Of a DNA stretch of 10,421 nt, positions 1 to 10,421 are shown piece by piece (positions within the stretch are counted from its first letter, which is position 1; the number at the start of each line of letters is the position of its first letter). The translations under genes were made by a program, and so were the position numbers. The stretch lies in NCBI GenBank assembly GCA_002501065.1, contig DLRK01000106.1:1-10421 (forward strand), in the 5' to 3' direction. The notes under the pieces are model-generated. The model had not been told where the DNA came from and did no database searches. It was given only the letters and a program-made list of their open reading frames with translations. Origin of the DNA: Akkermansiaceae bacterium UBA7890. Lineage in GTDB: Bacteria; Verrucomicrobiota; Verrucomicrobiia; Verrucomicrobiales; Akkermansiaceae.

Positions 1-2894
<2,894 letters not shown>

Positions 2895-3133
2895 TTGCGG
2901 AGCGCCCGCACTCTTTGCCGAAATATGGCGACAGGCAAGGCGTTAGGTTGTCCAGGGCCCTTTCTCGTCCCGCTCTTTTCCGGTTGACCGGACAGGACTT
3001 GAACGATCCCGGGAACAGGATTTTCTTCATCGGGAGACGGGCGGGATTGGACCTGGAAAAAATCAGTGCGGGAGAAGCGGGAGTTTTCTATGATTGCTGC
3101 GCGGTGCCTCTCGCCGTGTTCCCGGATTCCCTG
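2895..3133. promoter_or_regulatory. Divergent intergenic region between the FG-GAP gene and the MFS/synthase gene
   Basis: About 240 bp separate two divergently transcribed genes, so promoters for both should lie here. I found no convincing -35/-10 pair in either direction. Possible elements are the near-palindrome CCGGTTGACCGG (2980-2991), which contains a TTGACC -35-like hexamer, and an inverted repeat TTGCC/GGCAA (2915-2919 and 2934-2938). Both are short enough to be chance. The open frame of the downstream gene extends back through this region to 2789, but that part has no membrane-protein character and overlaps the start of the opposite gene, so I treat it as non-coding apart from the possible short upstream ORF. 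Confidence 0.4.
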
Positions 3134-3134
3134 A
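3090..3134 (+). CDS. Possible 14-codon upstream ORF overlapping the MFS/synthase start
   Basis: ATG at 3090 is preceded by GGGAG with a 6-nt spacer, a better ribosome site than the main gene has. It encodes MIAARCLSPCSRIP and stops at TGA 3132-3134, which overlaps the main gene's ATG (3134-3136) as TGATG. This is a classic arrangement for translational coupling: ribosomes ending here would restart on the membrane protein, whose own start has no visible Shine-Dalgarno sequence. The peptide itself may have no function. It could be coincidental. Confidence 0.35.
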   Translation: MIAARCLSPCSRIP

Positions 3135-6100
3135 TGACCACCCGCCAGCGCCCAGTGCCTTCAGGGGCAACCTTCGACGCCGCCTTCTGGGGTGTTTCGC
3201 TGTGCTTCCTTCTCTCGGGGATCGCGGGGCTGGTCTACCAGGTGGTCTGGATGCGTTATCTTTCCACCGTCTTCGGCACCTCGGAAGTGGCTATTGTGAC
3301 GGTGCTGGTGGCCTACATGGGCGGGTTGGCGGTGGGAGCGGCGCTGGCCTCCCGCCAGGTGCATCGCCTGGTCCGTCCCATTCGAACCTACGCGATCCTG
3401 GAATGCGTTATCGCGCTCTCGGCGGTGCTTGTGCCGTTGCTGCTCAAGGGGGTGGCGGCATTGCATGGCATGTTACTGGGCGGTCAGTCGGCTCCGCCCC
3501 CCGATGGCGGCCCGGGAGAAGCGCTGGCCTTTCTTGGTCTTGGTTGTGTGGTCCTGCTCATTCCCACCGCCTGCATGGGAGCGACCCTGCCCATCCTGGC
3601 GGCGGGAATCGTGCGCAGGGAGGAGCAGATTGGCAGACGGGTGGGCTGGCTCTACGCGCTCAACACCTTTGGGGCGGTGGCGGGAACCCTGCTGGCGGCC
3701 TTTCTTTTTATTCCGCGGCTGGGCCTGTGGCAGACGTCCTTCATCGGAGTGGCGCTCAACCTCACGGTGGCGGTCCTTGGCTGGTTCGTGGCCCTGCGGG
3801 TTCCGCGGGTGAGCGCCGGGGAGGCGGTTGAGGATGAGGAGGCGGTGAGTGCGGGGGAAAAGGATGAGAAGAATCTCACCGGGACGCCTTCCGGGATCTC
3901 TGCAACCCTCATCCTGGTGGTCATGCTGTTCTCGGGTGCGGTTTCCTTTGTCTATGAGATCCTCTGGTCGCGGTTGCTGGCTCACGTAGTGGGAGGAAGC
4001 CTCGTGGCCTTCGCCACCATGCTGGCGGCCTTCCTGGGGGGGATCGCCATCGGGGGGTTGCTGGGTGCCCGCTTCGCCGGGCAGCAGAGGCGTTCCTGTT
4101 ACTGGCTGGCCGGGGTGGAGATCGCGGCCGGGCTGATCACCCTCCTGCTCTTTCTCTACCTCTCGTCGAGCGGTTTTGCAGACAGGCGCTGGGGCGAGGC
4201 GACGACAGGCTCGCTGGCAAATCTCTGCATCTGGTTGCTCCTCCCGGCCACCATCTGCATCGGGGCCACCTTTCCGCTGGCGGTGCGCGCACTCACCAGG
4301 GATCCGGGGCAAGCCGGGCGCATGGCGGGACGCGTCTATTCGTGCAATACGGTCGGAGCTATTTTCGGAGCAGTGGGCGCGGGCTACGTTCTCGTTCCAG
4401 AGCTGGGTTATGGATCGAGTTTCAAGTGGGCGATCGTGGTCAATCTCCTGCTGGGTGCCCTCATCCTGATCTTCATGAAGCCGCGTCCGTCCATTCCGGC
4501 AGCGGCGGCAGCGGTCCTGGTCCTGGTCACGGGGGTCTTTTATCATCCGGGGCCTCCCCTGGAGTTGCTCACCCTCTCGCCGGGGGTCTCCCGGGCCGGG
4601 GGGGGGAAGACCCCGGTGCTTATTCATCACGCGGTGGGGCATTCCGCCAGCGTGGCCGTCCTGGAGCGACAGGGGAGTTTCCTGCTGAATACCAATGGTC
4701 TGCGCGAGGCGGAGGTCTTCCCCAGGGGCGCGGGCAAGCTTTCCTACACCAGTATCCGGTGGCTTCCGGCCCTGCCCGTGGTCCTGCGTCCCGAATCCAG
4801 GTCCATGCTGGTGGTCGGTTTCGGCGGCGGAGCCCTCCTGGAAGCGGTGCCGCGTTCAATCGAGTCGATTGAGGTGGTGGAACTGGAGGCGGAAGTGATC
4901 CGCGCCAACGAGTTCATTGCCGACCGGAGGGCCATCGATCCTTTCCAGGATGAGCGCATCAAGGTGATCGTGAATGATGTGCGGGGAGCCCTTCGCCTCA
5001 CCGACAAGCGCTATGATACGATCGTTTCCCAGCCCTCCCATCCCTGGACCGCGGGAGCCTCCCATCTTTACACCCGCGAGTTTCTTGACCTGGTGCGCGA
5101 TCATCTTGAGGAGGAAGGAACCTTCGTGCAGTGGCTGGGGGCGCAGTTTGTGGATGAGAATCTGCTGCGCTCGTTCTGTGCCACCATGCTGGCGGTCTTT
5201 CCCCACACCCAGCTCTATCTCATCAGCGATAACTTCGTTTTCGTGGGATCGCGAAAATCCCTGGAGGATCCCTTTCTTCCGGGCGCGACGCCGGAGGGAG
5301 GGCTTTTCCGGTTGAGCGATTATCCCAAGCTGGCCAACCGGGAGGATGTTCTCGCCAAGTTGCAGCTGGACGAGGCGGGGTGCCGCAGGCTGGCGGCAGG
5401 ATATGCGGTGGTCACGGACGATCGCAACCTGATGGCGACCGGGCAGAAACTGGATGGGAAGCGGGAGGGAGCGATGAATGGGCCCGGGAGGCTCCGGGAG
5501 GTGCTGAGTCCCCTCCACTTCCTCAACCAGGAGTCGAGCAAACTGCTGGATGAGATGACGGGAGGGGCGATCGACCGGGACTATCTCGACCGTCTCCTGC
5601 GGGGGAGTGCCCGGCACGTCGATCTCACCGCCTATCGAGCCAGGAAACTCTCAAGGGACGACCAGGGTCCCGCCCGGGCCCGGGCGTTGGACGTCAGTCG
5701 CCGCCTCGAGCTTGGTCGACGGGGCTGGAAGGCGCGCGGCCGGGGGGTGGGCCCCGGGGAGTTGGCCGAACTTCTGGCGGAGGATGAGACGCTGGCAGGT
5801 GAGTTCGGGAAACTCAGCGACCGGCAGCAGTCGCTACTGGAGGCGCAGCACTGGATGCTGACCGGGCAGTTGCAGCGAGTCCGGAAGCTTCCGCCCCAGG
5901 CCTGCCTGCTGGAGGATCACCGTGATCCCCTGTATGTGACGGCAGCCGAAATACGACTGCGCTGCCTGATGGATGTGGCGGGGAAGTCGGTCGCGGAACA
6001 GGAGAGCGATGCCCGCAAGGGGGCTGATCTTCTCGATCACCTGCTTTCGCTCACCCTGGTGAGCAATTTGACCCTGACGACCCGGCGGATCGAGTTGGCG

Positions 6101-6358
6101 CATCGCCTCGGGGACACCGATTACCTGCGTGCGATGGGCTGGATTCTGGCCCGCCGCCTCGCTACCGCGCCCGCCGATGCACCGGAGCGGATGAAGGATC
6201 TCTACCGGGCTCCGCTGGGAGCGATTCTGAAACCCTACGCCAGCCGTGATCCACAGGGACGATTGCGCTTATCGAACAAGGCTATCGAGGAGTGGTACCG
6301 TGAGGCGCGGAGCCAGATGGGAGACGGGATCTTCCCGGGGGAGTATCGCAGGAAGTAA
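3134..6358 (+). CDS. Fused MFS-type membrane / spermidine-synthase-like protein with helical C-terminal extension
   Basis: Polytopic inner-membrane protein of 1074 residues. Residues about 13-500 hold many hydrophobic helices arranged as two similar halves: SGIAGLVYQVVWMRYL near the start of the first and SGAVSFVYEILWSRLL near the start of the second, separated by an acidic hydrophilic linker (about 226-254). Residues about 540-770 are a spermidine-synthase-like Rossmann domain: VVGFGGG (Gly562 onward), Glu583 in VVELE, NDVRGAL (Asp615), then SQPSHPWTAG (632-641) and VTDDRN (760-765). The DxxDP-type catalytic segment of true spermidine synthases is replaced by SQPSHP, so polyamine synthesis is doubtful; this replacement is common in the fused family. 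Residues about 780-1074 are mostly helical, Arg/Leu/Glu-rich and of no family I recognise. The start is set at ATG 3134, just before the first membrane helix; the longer open frame back to 2789 looks non-coding. The substrate and reaction are unknown. Confidence 0.88.
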   Translation: MTTRQRPVPSGATFDAAFWGVSLCFLLSGIAGLVYQVVWMRYLSTVFGTSEVAIVTVLVAYMGGLAVGAALASRQVHRLVRPIRTYAILECVIALSAVLVPLLLKGVAALHGMLLGGQSAPPPDGGPGEALAFLGLGCVVLLIPTACMGATLPILAAGIVRREEQIGRRVGWLYALNTFGAVAGTLLAAFLFIPRLGLWQTSFIGVALNLTVAVLGWFVALRVPRVSAGEAVEDEEAVSAGEKDEKNLTGTPSGISATLILVVMLFSGAVSFVYEILWSRLLAHVVGGSLVAFATMLAAFLGGIAIGGLLGARFAGQQRRSCYWLAGVEIAAGLITLLLFLYLSSSGFADRRWGEATTGSLANLCIWLLLPATICIGATFPLAVRALTRDPGQAGRMAGRVYSCNTVGAIFGAVGAGYVLVPELGYGSSFKWAIVVNLLLGALILIFMKPRPSIPAAAAAVLVLVTGVFYHPGPPLELLTLSPGVSRAGGGKTPVLIHHAVGHSASVAVLERQGSFLLNTNGLREAEVFPRGAGKLSYTSIRWLPALPVVLRPESRSMLVVGFGGGALLEAVPRSIESIEVVELEAEVIRANEFIADRRAIDPFQDERIKVIVNDVRGALRLTDKRYDTIVSQPSHPWTAGASHLYTREFLDLVRDHLEEEGTFVQWLGAQFVDENLLRSFCATMLAVFPHTQLYLISDNFVFVGSRKSLEDPFLPGATPEGGLFRLSDYPKLANREDVLAKLQLDEAGCRRLAAGYAVVTDDRNLMATGQKLDGKREGAMNGPGRLREVLSPLHFLNQESSKLLDEMTGGAIDRDYLDRLLRGSARHVDLTAYRARKLSRDDQGPARARALDVSRRLELGRRGWKARGRGVGPGELAELLAEDETLAGEFGKLSDRQQSLLEAQHWMLTGQLQRVRKLPPQACLLEDHRDPLYVTAAEIRLRCLMDVAGKSVAEQESDARKGADLLDHLLSLTLVSNLTLTTRRIELAHRLGDTDYLRAMGWILARRLATAPADAPERMKDLYRAPLGAILKPYASRDPQGRLRLSNKAIEEWYREARSQMGDGIFPGEYRRK

Positions 6359-6368
6359 ACCGCGCGAG

Positions 6369-6397
6369 GGCCTGAAACCCCGGGCCCCGTTCAGGCC
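6369..6397. terminator. Inverted repeat between convergent genes, possible bidirectional terminator
   Basis: GGCCTGAA (6369-6376) is a perfect reverse complement of TTCAGGCC (6390-6397), with a 13-nt GC-rich spacer. It begins 10 bp after the TAA of the MFS/synthase gene, and its right arm covers the TGA stop of the DUF1501 gene (6391-6393). A shared hairpin in a 32-bp convergent gap suits termination in both directions. No U-rich tract follows on either strand, so a canonical intrinsic terminator is not shown. Confidence 0.5.
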
Positions 6398-7800
6398 AGG
6401 ATCTCCTTCACAACCTTGCCGTGCACGTCGGTGAGACGGAAGTCACGTCCCTTGAAGCGGAAGGTCAGGGCTTGGTGGTCGATTCCCAGGAGTTGAAGGA
6501 TGGTGGCCTGGAGGTCGTGGACGTGAACGGGGTTCTCGGCCACGTTGTAGCCGAAGGCACAGGAGGAGCCGTGGATCATGCCTGGCTTGACGCCCCCACC
6601 GGCCATCCACATCGAGAAGCAGCGCGGGTGGTGATCCCTTCCAAAGTTCTTGTTGCGGGTCTGGGCGTAGGTGGTGCGGCCGAATTCGCCACCCCAGATG
6701 ACGAGGGTGTCTTCAAGCATCCCGCGTTCCTTGAGGTCCTGGAGGAGGGCGGTGGAGGGACGGTCCACCGCATTGATCTTGCCCTTGATGGCATTGGTGA
6801 TGCCATCGTGGTGATCCCAGCCGCGGTCGTAGAGCTGGATGAAGCGCACGCCCGCCTCGGCAAGGCGACGGGCGAGAAGGCAGTTGGCCGCGAAGGATGC
6901 CTTTCCGGGCTGGGCGCCGTAGCTCTCGAGGACGCTCTTTGGTTCCCGGGAGATATCCATCAGCCCGGGGACCGAGCCCTGCATGCGGTAGGCCAGTTGG
7001 AAGGCGTCGATACGGGCTTCGATCTCAGGGTCCCCCGATTGCTGGTGCTTGAGTTGGTTGAGGGCGTTGATGCGGTCGATGGTCTTCCTGCGGTTTTCCT
7101 TGGACATGCCCTGCGGGTTGGAGAGGAAGAGGACGGGATCGCCGGAGGACTGGAACTTCACGCCCTGGTGCCTGCTGGGAAGAAATCCGTTATGCCAGTA
7201 GCGGGAGGGAACGGGCTGGCCGCCACCGGAGAGAAGAACGACGAAGGCGGGAAGGTTTTCGTTGGCACTCCCCAGTCCGTAGCTGAGCCAGGAGCCCATG
7301 CAGGGCCGACCCGAGAGGGGACTCCCGGTCTGCAGGAAGGTGACCGCCGGATCGTGGTTGATGGGGTCGGTGGTGGTGCTCCGGATCAGGCAGATGTCGT
7401 CTGCGATCTCCGGCATGTGCTTGAAGAGGACATTCATGTCCATGCCGGCCTGGCCGTGCCGGGCGAACTTGTGCTGGGAGGCCATCACGTTGATGGCGCC
7501 CTGTCCGCTCGTCATGGTGGTGAGGCGCTGGTCTCCCCGCACCTCGGCAGGGAGTGGTTTGCCATCCCATTTGGCCAGGTCGGGCTTGGGATCAAAGGTC
7601 TCCAGCTGGGAGGGCCCGCCCGACATGTGGAGATAGATGATGCGCTTGGCCCTGGGGGTGAAATTGGGGAAGCCGGGCAGTCCGGCGGCGGATGCCGTGG
7701 TGCGGGAGGCGAAGAGCTGGGCGAGGGTGGCCGCGCCCAGTCCGCAGGAGGTGCGGGTGAGGAAGGTGCGGCGGGTGTGGGGATCCTGGTGTTCGCTCAT
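6391..7800 (-). CDS. DUF1501 family protein, Tat-exported, alkaline-phosphatase/sulfatase-like fold
   Basis: A full-length member at 469 residues. The N-terminus carries a twin-arginine signal (HTRRTFLTR, residues 8-16) followed by a hydrophobic Ala/Leu-rich region ending near ASAAG, indicating folded export to the periplasm. Hallmarks of the family are YLHMSGGPSQLETFDPKP (about 56-73), DPAVTFLQTGSP in the middle, WGGEFGRT (369-376) and GRDHHP (387-392), the last two in likely metal-site regions of the alkaline-phosphatase superfamily. The C-terminus has the usual short close after a LLGIDH stretch. The gene starts 3 nt after the PSD1 gene stop, so the two are co-transcribed and probably translationally coupled; there is only a weak ribosome site (GCGAG) inside the upstream gene's end. 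DUF1501/PSD1 pairs are widespread in Planctomycetota and Verrucomicrobiota. The substrate is unknown; hydrolase activity is inferred from the fold. Confidence 0.95.
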   Translation of the reverse strand: MSEHQDPHTRRTFLTRTSCGLGAATLAQLFASRTTASAAGLPGFPNFTPRAKRIIYLHMSGGPSQLETFDPKPDLAKWDGKPLPAEVRGDQRLTTMTSGQGAINVMASQHKFARHGQAGMDMNVLFKHMPEIADDICLIRSTTTDPINHDPAVTFLQTGSPLSGRPCMGSWLSYGLGSANENLPAFVVLLSGGGQPVPSRYWHNGFLPSRHQGVKFQSSGDPVLFLSNPQGMSKENRRKTIDRINALNQLKHQQSGDPEIEARIDAFQLAYRMQGSVPGLMDISREPKSVLESYGAQPGKASFAANCLLARRLAEAGVRFIQLYDRGWDHHDGITNAIKGKINAVDRPSTALLQDLKERGMLEDTLVIWGGEFGRTTYAQTRNKNFGRDHHPRCFSMWMAGGGVKPGMIHGSSCAFGYNVAENPVHVHDLQATILQLLGIDHQALTFRFKGRDFRLTDVHGKVVKEILA

Positions 7801-7803
7801 CGG

Positions 7804-10421
7804 TCACTCGCGGGTAATCGTTTCGTCGAGGTTGAGGAGGATGTTGCCCACCGCGGTCCAGGCGGCCAGTTCGACGGGATCGCTCCCTTCCGCCACGGCG
7901 GGTTTTCCATTGCTGATGAGCTGTCCGGCGCGGTCGGGATGAGCGCCGAACTCCTCCCGTTGCTCGGTGAGGGTGGCGGACAGGATCTTCAACTCGGTTT
8001 CCTGCGGGGGGCGGGAGGTGGCGAGGGTGAAGGCGAAGATGAGGCGGTCCTGGTCGTTGTTTCCGCCTTCCGAGAGGATGCGTTGCCCGAACAGGCGGGC
8101 GGCTTCCACGAAGGCGGGATCATTCAGGGTGACGAGGGCCTGCAGCGGGGTGTTGGTACGGGGGCGGTTGACGGAACAGAACTCGCGGCTGGGGGCGTCA
8201 AAGATCTGGAAGGTGGGGTAGAGCATGGTGCGGCGCCAGAAGGTGTAGAGTCCGCGGCGATAGAGGGACTCGCCGCTGCTCTCCTTCCAGCCCTTGCCGA
8301 TGCTGCTGAGATAGTTTGCGGGCTGATAGGGAAAGACGCTCGGCCCGCCGAGGGCGGGATTGAGGAGTCCGCTGATCGAGAGGGCGCAGTCGCGGACCTC
8401 CTCGGCCGAGAGACGGAAGCGGGGGGCGCGGGAGAGGAGCCGGTTGTCGGGATCAAGGACCTGGTAGCGCTGCCGGTTGACCGGGGATTGCCGGTAGGTG
8501 GCGGAACTCATGATGAGGTGCTGGAGGCGTTTGACGTCCCAGCCGTGTTCAACGAAGTCGGCGGCAAGCCAGTCCAGCAACTCCGGATGACTCGGGCGGT
8601 CGCCCTGGGTGCCGAAGTCCCCGAGGGTCCGTACCAGTCCCGTGCCGAAGAGCTGTTTCCAGAGCCGGTTCACCACGACCCGGGCCACCAGGGGGTGTTC
8701 GGGATCAGTGAGCCAGTAGGCCAGTCCGAGGCGGTTGCGGGGCTGGTTGGCGGGCAGGCGGGGGAAGATGGCCGGCACGTCCGGTTGGACCTCCTCGCCC
8801 GGTCGGCGGAAGTCGCCACGCATGAGGATGTGGGCCGGTTTGCGCTTCTCCATCTCGACCATCACCATGGTGGTGGGGAGGGACTTGTCGACCTGGTCGA
8901 GTTGCTTCCTGGTTTCCGCAACCCCGGCCTCCAGTTCGCGGAAGAGATCCCGCGACTCCCTGTGGACGTAATTGATGAAGTGCGAGAAGAGTTTCCCCCG
9001 TTCCGCCCCGCTGCGTTCGTTTCCGGGCTTGGCGGCCAGAGCCATGATTTCGGCGGGAGCCGGGTTCCATTCGCCGTCGATGCTGTACTTGGTGCCGAAA
9101 TGGAATCCGACCGCAGCCTGCTCGGTTGCGTCAAGGGCACGGTTATAGACGAGGATTTCCGCGAAGTCGGCCGCGGTTTTCTCAGCGCCCGCGTTGTTGG
9201 CTCCGATGGTGATGGCCTTGTTCTGGAACCCGGAGAGGTTCACTCCGCCCCCTCCTCCATCCTTTCCGTTGAGGCGGAAGCGGGTGTCGTTGTTCTCACC
9301 CTGCTGCGTGATGATGGCCACCACGGGCACGCTCTGCTTGAGATTCGCGCTGCCCACCACGTCCGCGCCGTAGCCATTGAAGCTGAGCTTGTTCCTGTCC
9401 GTTTTCCAGAAGGCGCGGCGCTTGCCCTGGGATTCGTCGCCCCACATGAGGGCCATCTGGTGCCGGGCGAGTTCATTGAACTGGAGGACAAGCACCATGG
9501 TGAAGTCGCCTCCAAGATGTCCGGCCCCGGATTCGGTGCGAAGGAAGTCCTTCTTGCCATCGAGGCGGATGGCGGGATGTCCGTTAAGAGCCCGGCCGAA
9601 CTGCCTGGGTTGGCCAGTGGCCACTGCAGTGCGCTTGTTTCCGGAAAGGTCCGGCCACTCCTTCACCAATCCGCCCGGTGCGTCGAAGGAGCCCGCATCA
9701 AGGTGAAGCTGCAGGCCGTTCCTGACGGGTAGAACCCCGGATTCCGGCAGGGCCAGAGAAGTAATCCAGTGTTCCAGTGCCGGTGCAAGCGTGCCACCGG
9801 GATCCGTGAATTCCGGGCGCTCACGGGCATCCTTCAGTTCCGCGGTTCTGGCCTCGAGGAGGGACTGCAGGTCCTTCCGCTTCTGCTGATGGGTTCCGGT
9901 GCTGACCTTGAGGAGCGGGGGAAGGGGCTTGTTGTGGTAGCCGCTGCGCCCCCCGGCCCCGATCTCGCCGTCCACACTGTTGAAGAAGGCGTAGAGCTGG
10001 TAGTATTCCTTCTGGGAAATGGGATCGTACTTGTGGGCATGGCACTGGGCGCAGCTCACCGTGAGACCGAGGAAAACCTGGCCGGTGGTGTTGGTGCGGT
10101 CCACCGCGTAGGTGACGTAGAATTCGTCCGGGTCGGCCCCTCCTTCCTCGTTGAAGGTCACGCAGCGGTTGAACCCGGAGGCCACCCTGGTGGTGTCGTC
10201 CGCATCGGGCAGGAGGTCGCCGGCCATGTTTTCCACGATGAAGCGGTCAAAGGGCTTGTTCCGGTTGAAGGACTCGATGACGTAGTCACGGTAGAGCCAC
10301 ATGTCGCGCACGGAATCGTTGTGATAGCCGTTTGTGTCGCCGTAGCGGGCGAGGTCGAGCCAGTCCTGGGCCATGCGCTCGCCATAGTGCGGGGAATCGA
10401 TCATGGCCTCAAGGAGGCGGG
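7804..10421 (-). CDS. PSD1-type DUF1549/DUF1553 protein with internal LamG-like domain, 5' end outside window
   Basis: Partial protein of 872 codons including the stop; the frame is open through the right edge, with codons for RLLEA before the Met at 10404, so that Met is internal and the signal peptide and the usual N-terminal cytochrome-c-like region are missing. Counting from that Met, residues 1-150 are the end of DUF1549, with SPHYGERMAQDWLDLARY and a haem-type CAQCH motif (118-122) followed by HKYDP. Residues about 225-445 (roughly 9735-9065) are a concanavalin/LamG-like domain, starting GLQLHLDAGSF and ending near a FAEILVYNRAL strand. Residues about 520-800 are DUF1553, with HILMRGDFRRPGE, NRLGLAYWLTDPEHPL, RVVVNRLWKQLFG and LSAEEVRD. 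It precedes DUF1501 in one operon. A surface or periplasmic c-type cytochrome that binds glycans is plausible but inferred; the family's activity is unknown. Confidence 0.93.
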   Translation of the reverse strand, partial: RLLEAMIDSPHYGERMAQDWLDLARYGDTNGYHNDSVRDMWLYRDYVIESFNRNKPFDRFIVENMAGDLLPDADDTTRVASGFNRCVTFNEEGGADPDEFYVTYAVDRTNTTGQVFLGLTVSCAQCHAHKYDPISQKEYYQLYAFFNSVDGEIGAGGRSGYHNKPLPPLLKVSTGTHQQKRKDLQSLLEARTAELKDARERPEFTDPGGTLAPALEHWITSLALPESGVLPVRNGLQLHLDAGSFDAPGGLVKEWPDLSGNKRTAVATGQPRQFGRALNGHPAIRLDGKKDFLRTESGAGHLGGDFTMVLVLQFNELARHQMALMWGDESQGKRRAFWKTDRNKLSFNGYGADVVGSANLKQSVPVVAIITQQGENNDTRFRLNGKDGGGGGVNLSGFQNKAITIGANNAGAEKTAADFAEILVYNRALDATEQAAVGFHFGTKYSIDGEWNPAPAEIMALAAKPGNERSGAERGKLFSHFINYVHRESRDLFRELEAGVAETRKQLDQVDKSLPTTMVMVEMEKRKPAHILMRGDFRRPGEEVQPDVPAIFPRLPANQPRNRLGLAYWLTDPEHPLVARVVVNRLWKQLFGTGLVRTLGDFGTQGDRPSHPELLDWLAADFVEHGWDVKRLQHLIMSSATYRQSPVNRQRYQVLDPDNRLLSRAPRFRLSAEEVRDCALSISGLLNPALGGPSVFPYQPANYLSSIGKGWKESSGESLYRRGLYTFWRRTMLYPTFQIFDAPSREFCSVNRPRTNTPLQALVTLNDPAFVEAARLFGQRILSEGGNNDQDRLIFAFTLATSRPPQETELKILSATLTEQREEFGAHPDRAGQLISNGKPAVAEGSDPVELAAWTAVGNILLNLDETITRE

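Noticed and set aside
3473..4642. Minus-strand 389-residue open frame opposite the MFS/synthase gene.
   Set aside because: Its Arg/Gln/His/Pro-rich composition is typical of an antisense reading of hydrophobic codons, and the plus-strand frame has clear membrane helices.
6421..9732. A 1103-residue open frame on the plus strand, antisense to the DUF1501 and PSD1 genes.
   Set aside because: It is a codon-bias shadow in GC-rich DNA. The opposite strand encodes recognisable DUF1501 and DUF1553 proteins across the whole span, and the antisense product is Gly/Glu/Val-rich with no recognisable domain.

Overview
The window is about 10.4 kb of GC-rich, gene-dense bacterial chromosome. The gene families point to the Planctomycetota/Verrucomicrobiota group: a paired DUF1549/DUF1553 (PSD1-type) protein and Tat-exported DUF1501 protein, a CRTAC1-like FG-GAP/ASPIC-UnbV lipoprotein-type protein, and a membrane-fused MFS/spermidine-synthase-like protein. 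I favour Verrucomicrobiota from the general look of the DUF1501 protein, but this is an impression, not a proof. No RNA gene, insertion sequence, CRISPR array or prophage was seen.

Layout. (a) Positions 1-2894, minus strand: a large exported FG-GAP/VCBS propeller protein with an ASPIC/UnbV domain and a C-terminal TlpA/thioredoxin-like domain, running off the left edge. A single in-frame TGA (981-983) interrupts it at codon 638. After it the same frame stays open for all 326 complete codons to the window edge and encodes the seventh propeller repeat, the ASPIC/UnbV domain and a WCAPC thioredoxin active site. A hairpin with a GGU-containing apical loop lies 16 nt after the TGA, as in bacterial SECIS elements. 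(b) 2895-3133: a divergent intergenic region containing a possible 14-codon upstream ORF whose stop overlaps the next gene's start. (c) 3134-6358, plus strand: a 1074-aa polytopic membrane protein fused to a spermidine-synthase-like domain and a long helical C-terminal extension. (d) 6369-6397: an inverted repeat between convergent genes. (e) 7800-6391 and >10421-7804, minus strand: a DUF1501 gene and the upstream PSD1/DUF1553 gene, 3 nt apart, clearly one operon whose promoter and 5' end lie outside the window.

How they fit together: all four proteins are predicted to be exported or membrane-bound. The DUF1501/PSD1 pair is a common lineage-specific pair of largely unknown function, perhaps surface redox or degradative. 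The FG-GAP protein is probably a separate transcript, and nothing shows a shared pathway with the fused MFS/synthase gene divergent from it. The most notable point is the FG-GAP gene: the sequence is best explained either by selenocysteine insertion at UGA (a selenoprotein family I do not recognise as established) or by a very recent nonsense mutation or base-call error. TGA is a normal stop in the two neighbouring minus-strand genes, so genome-wide recoding of TGA is unlikely.
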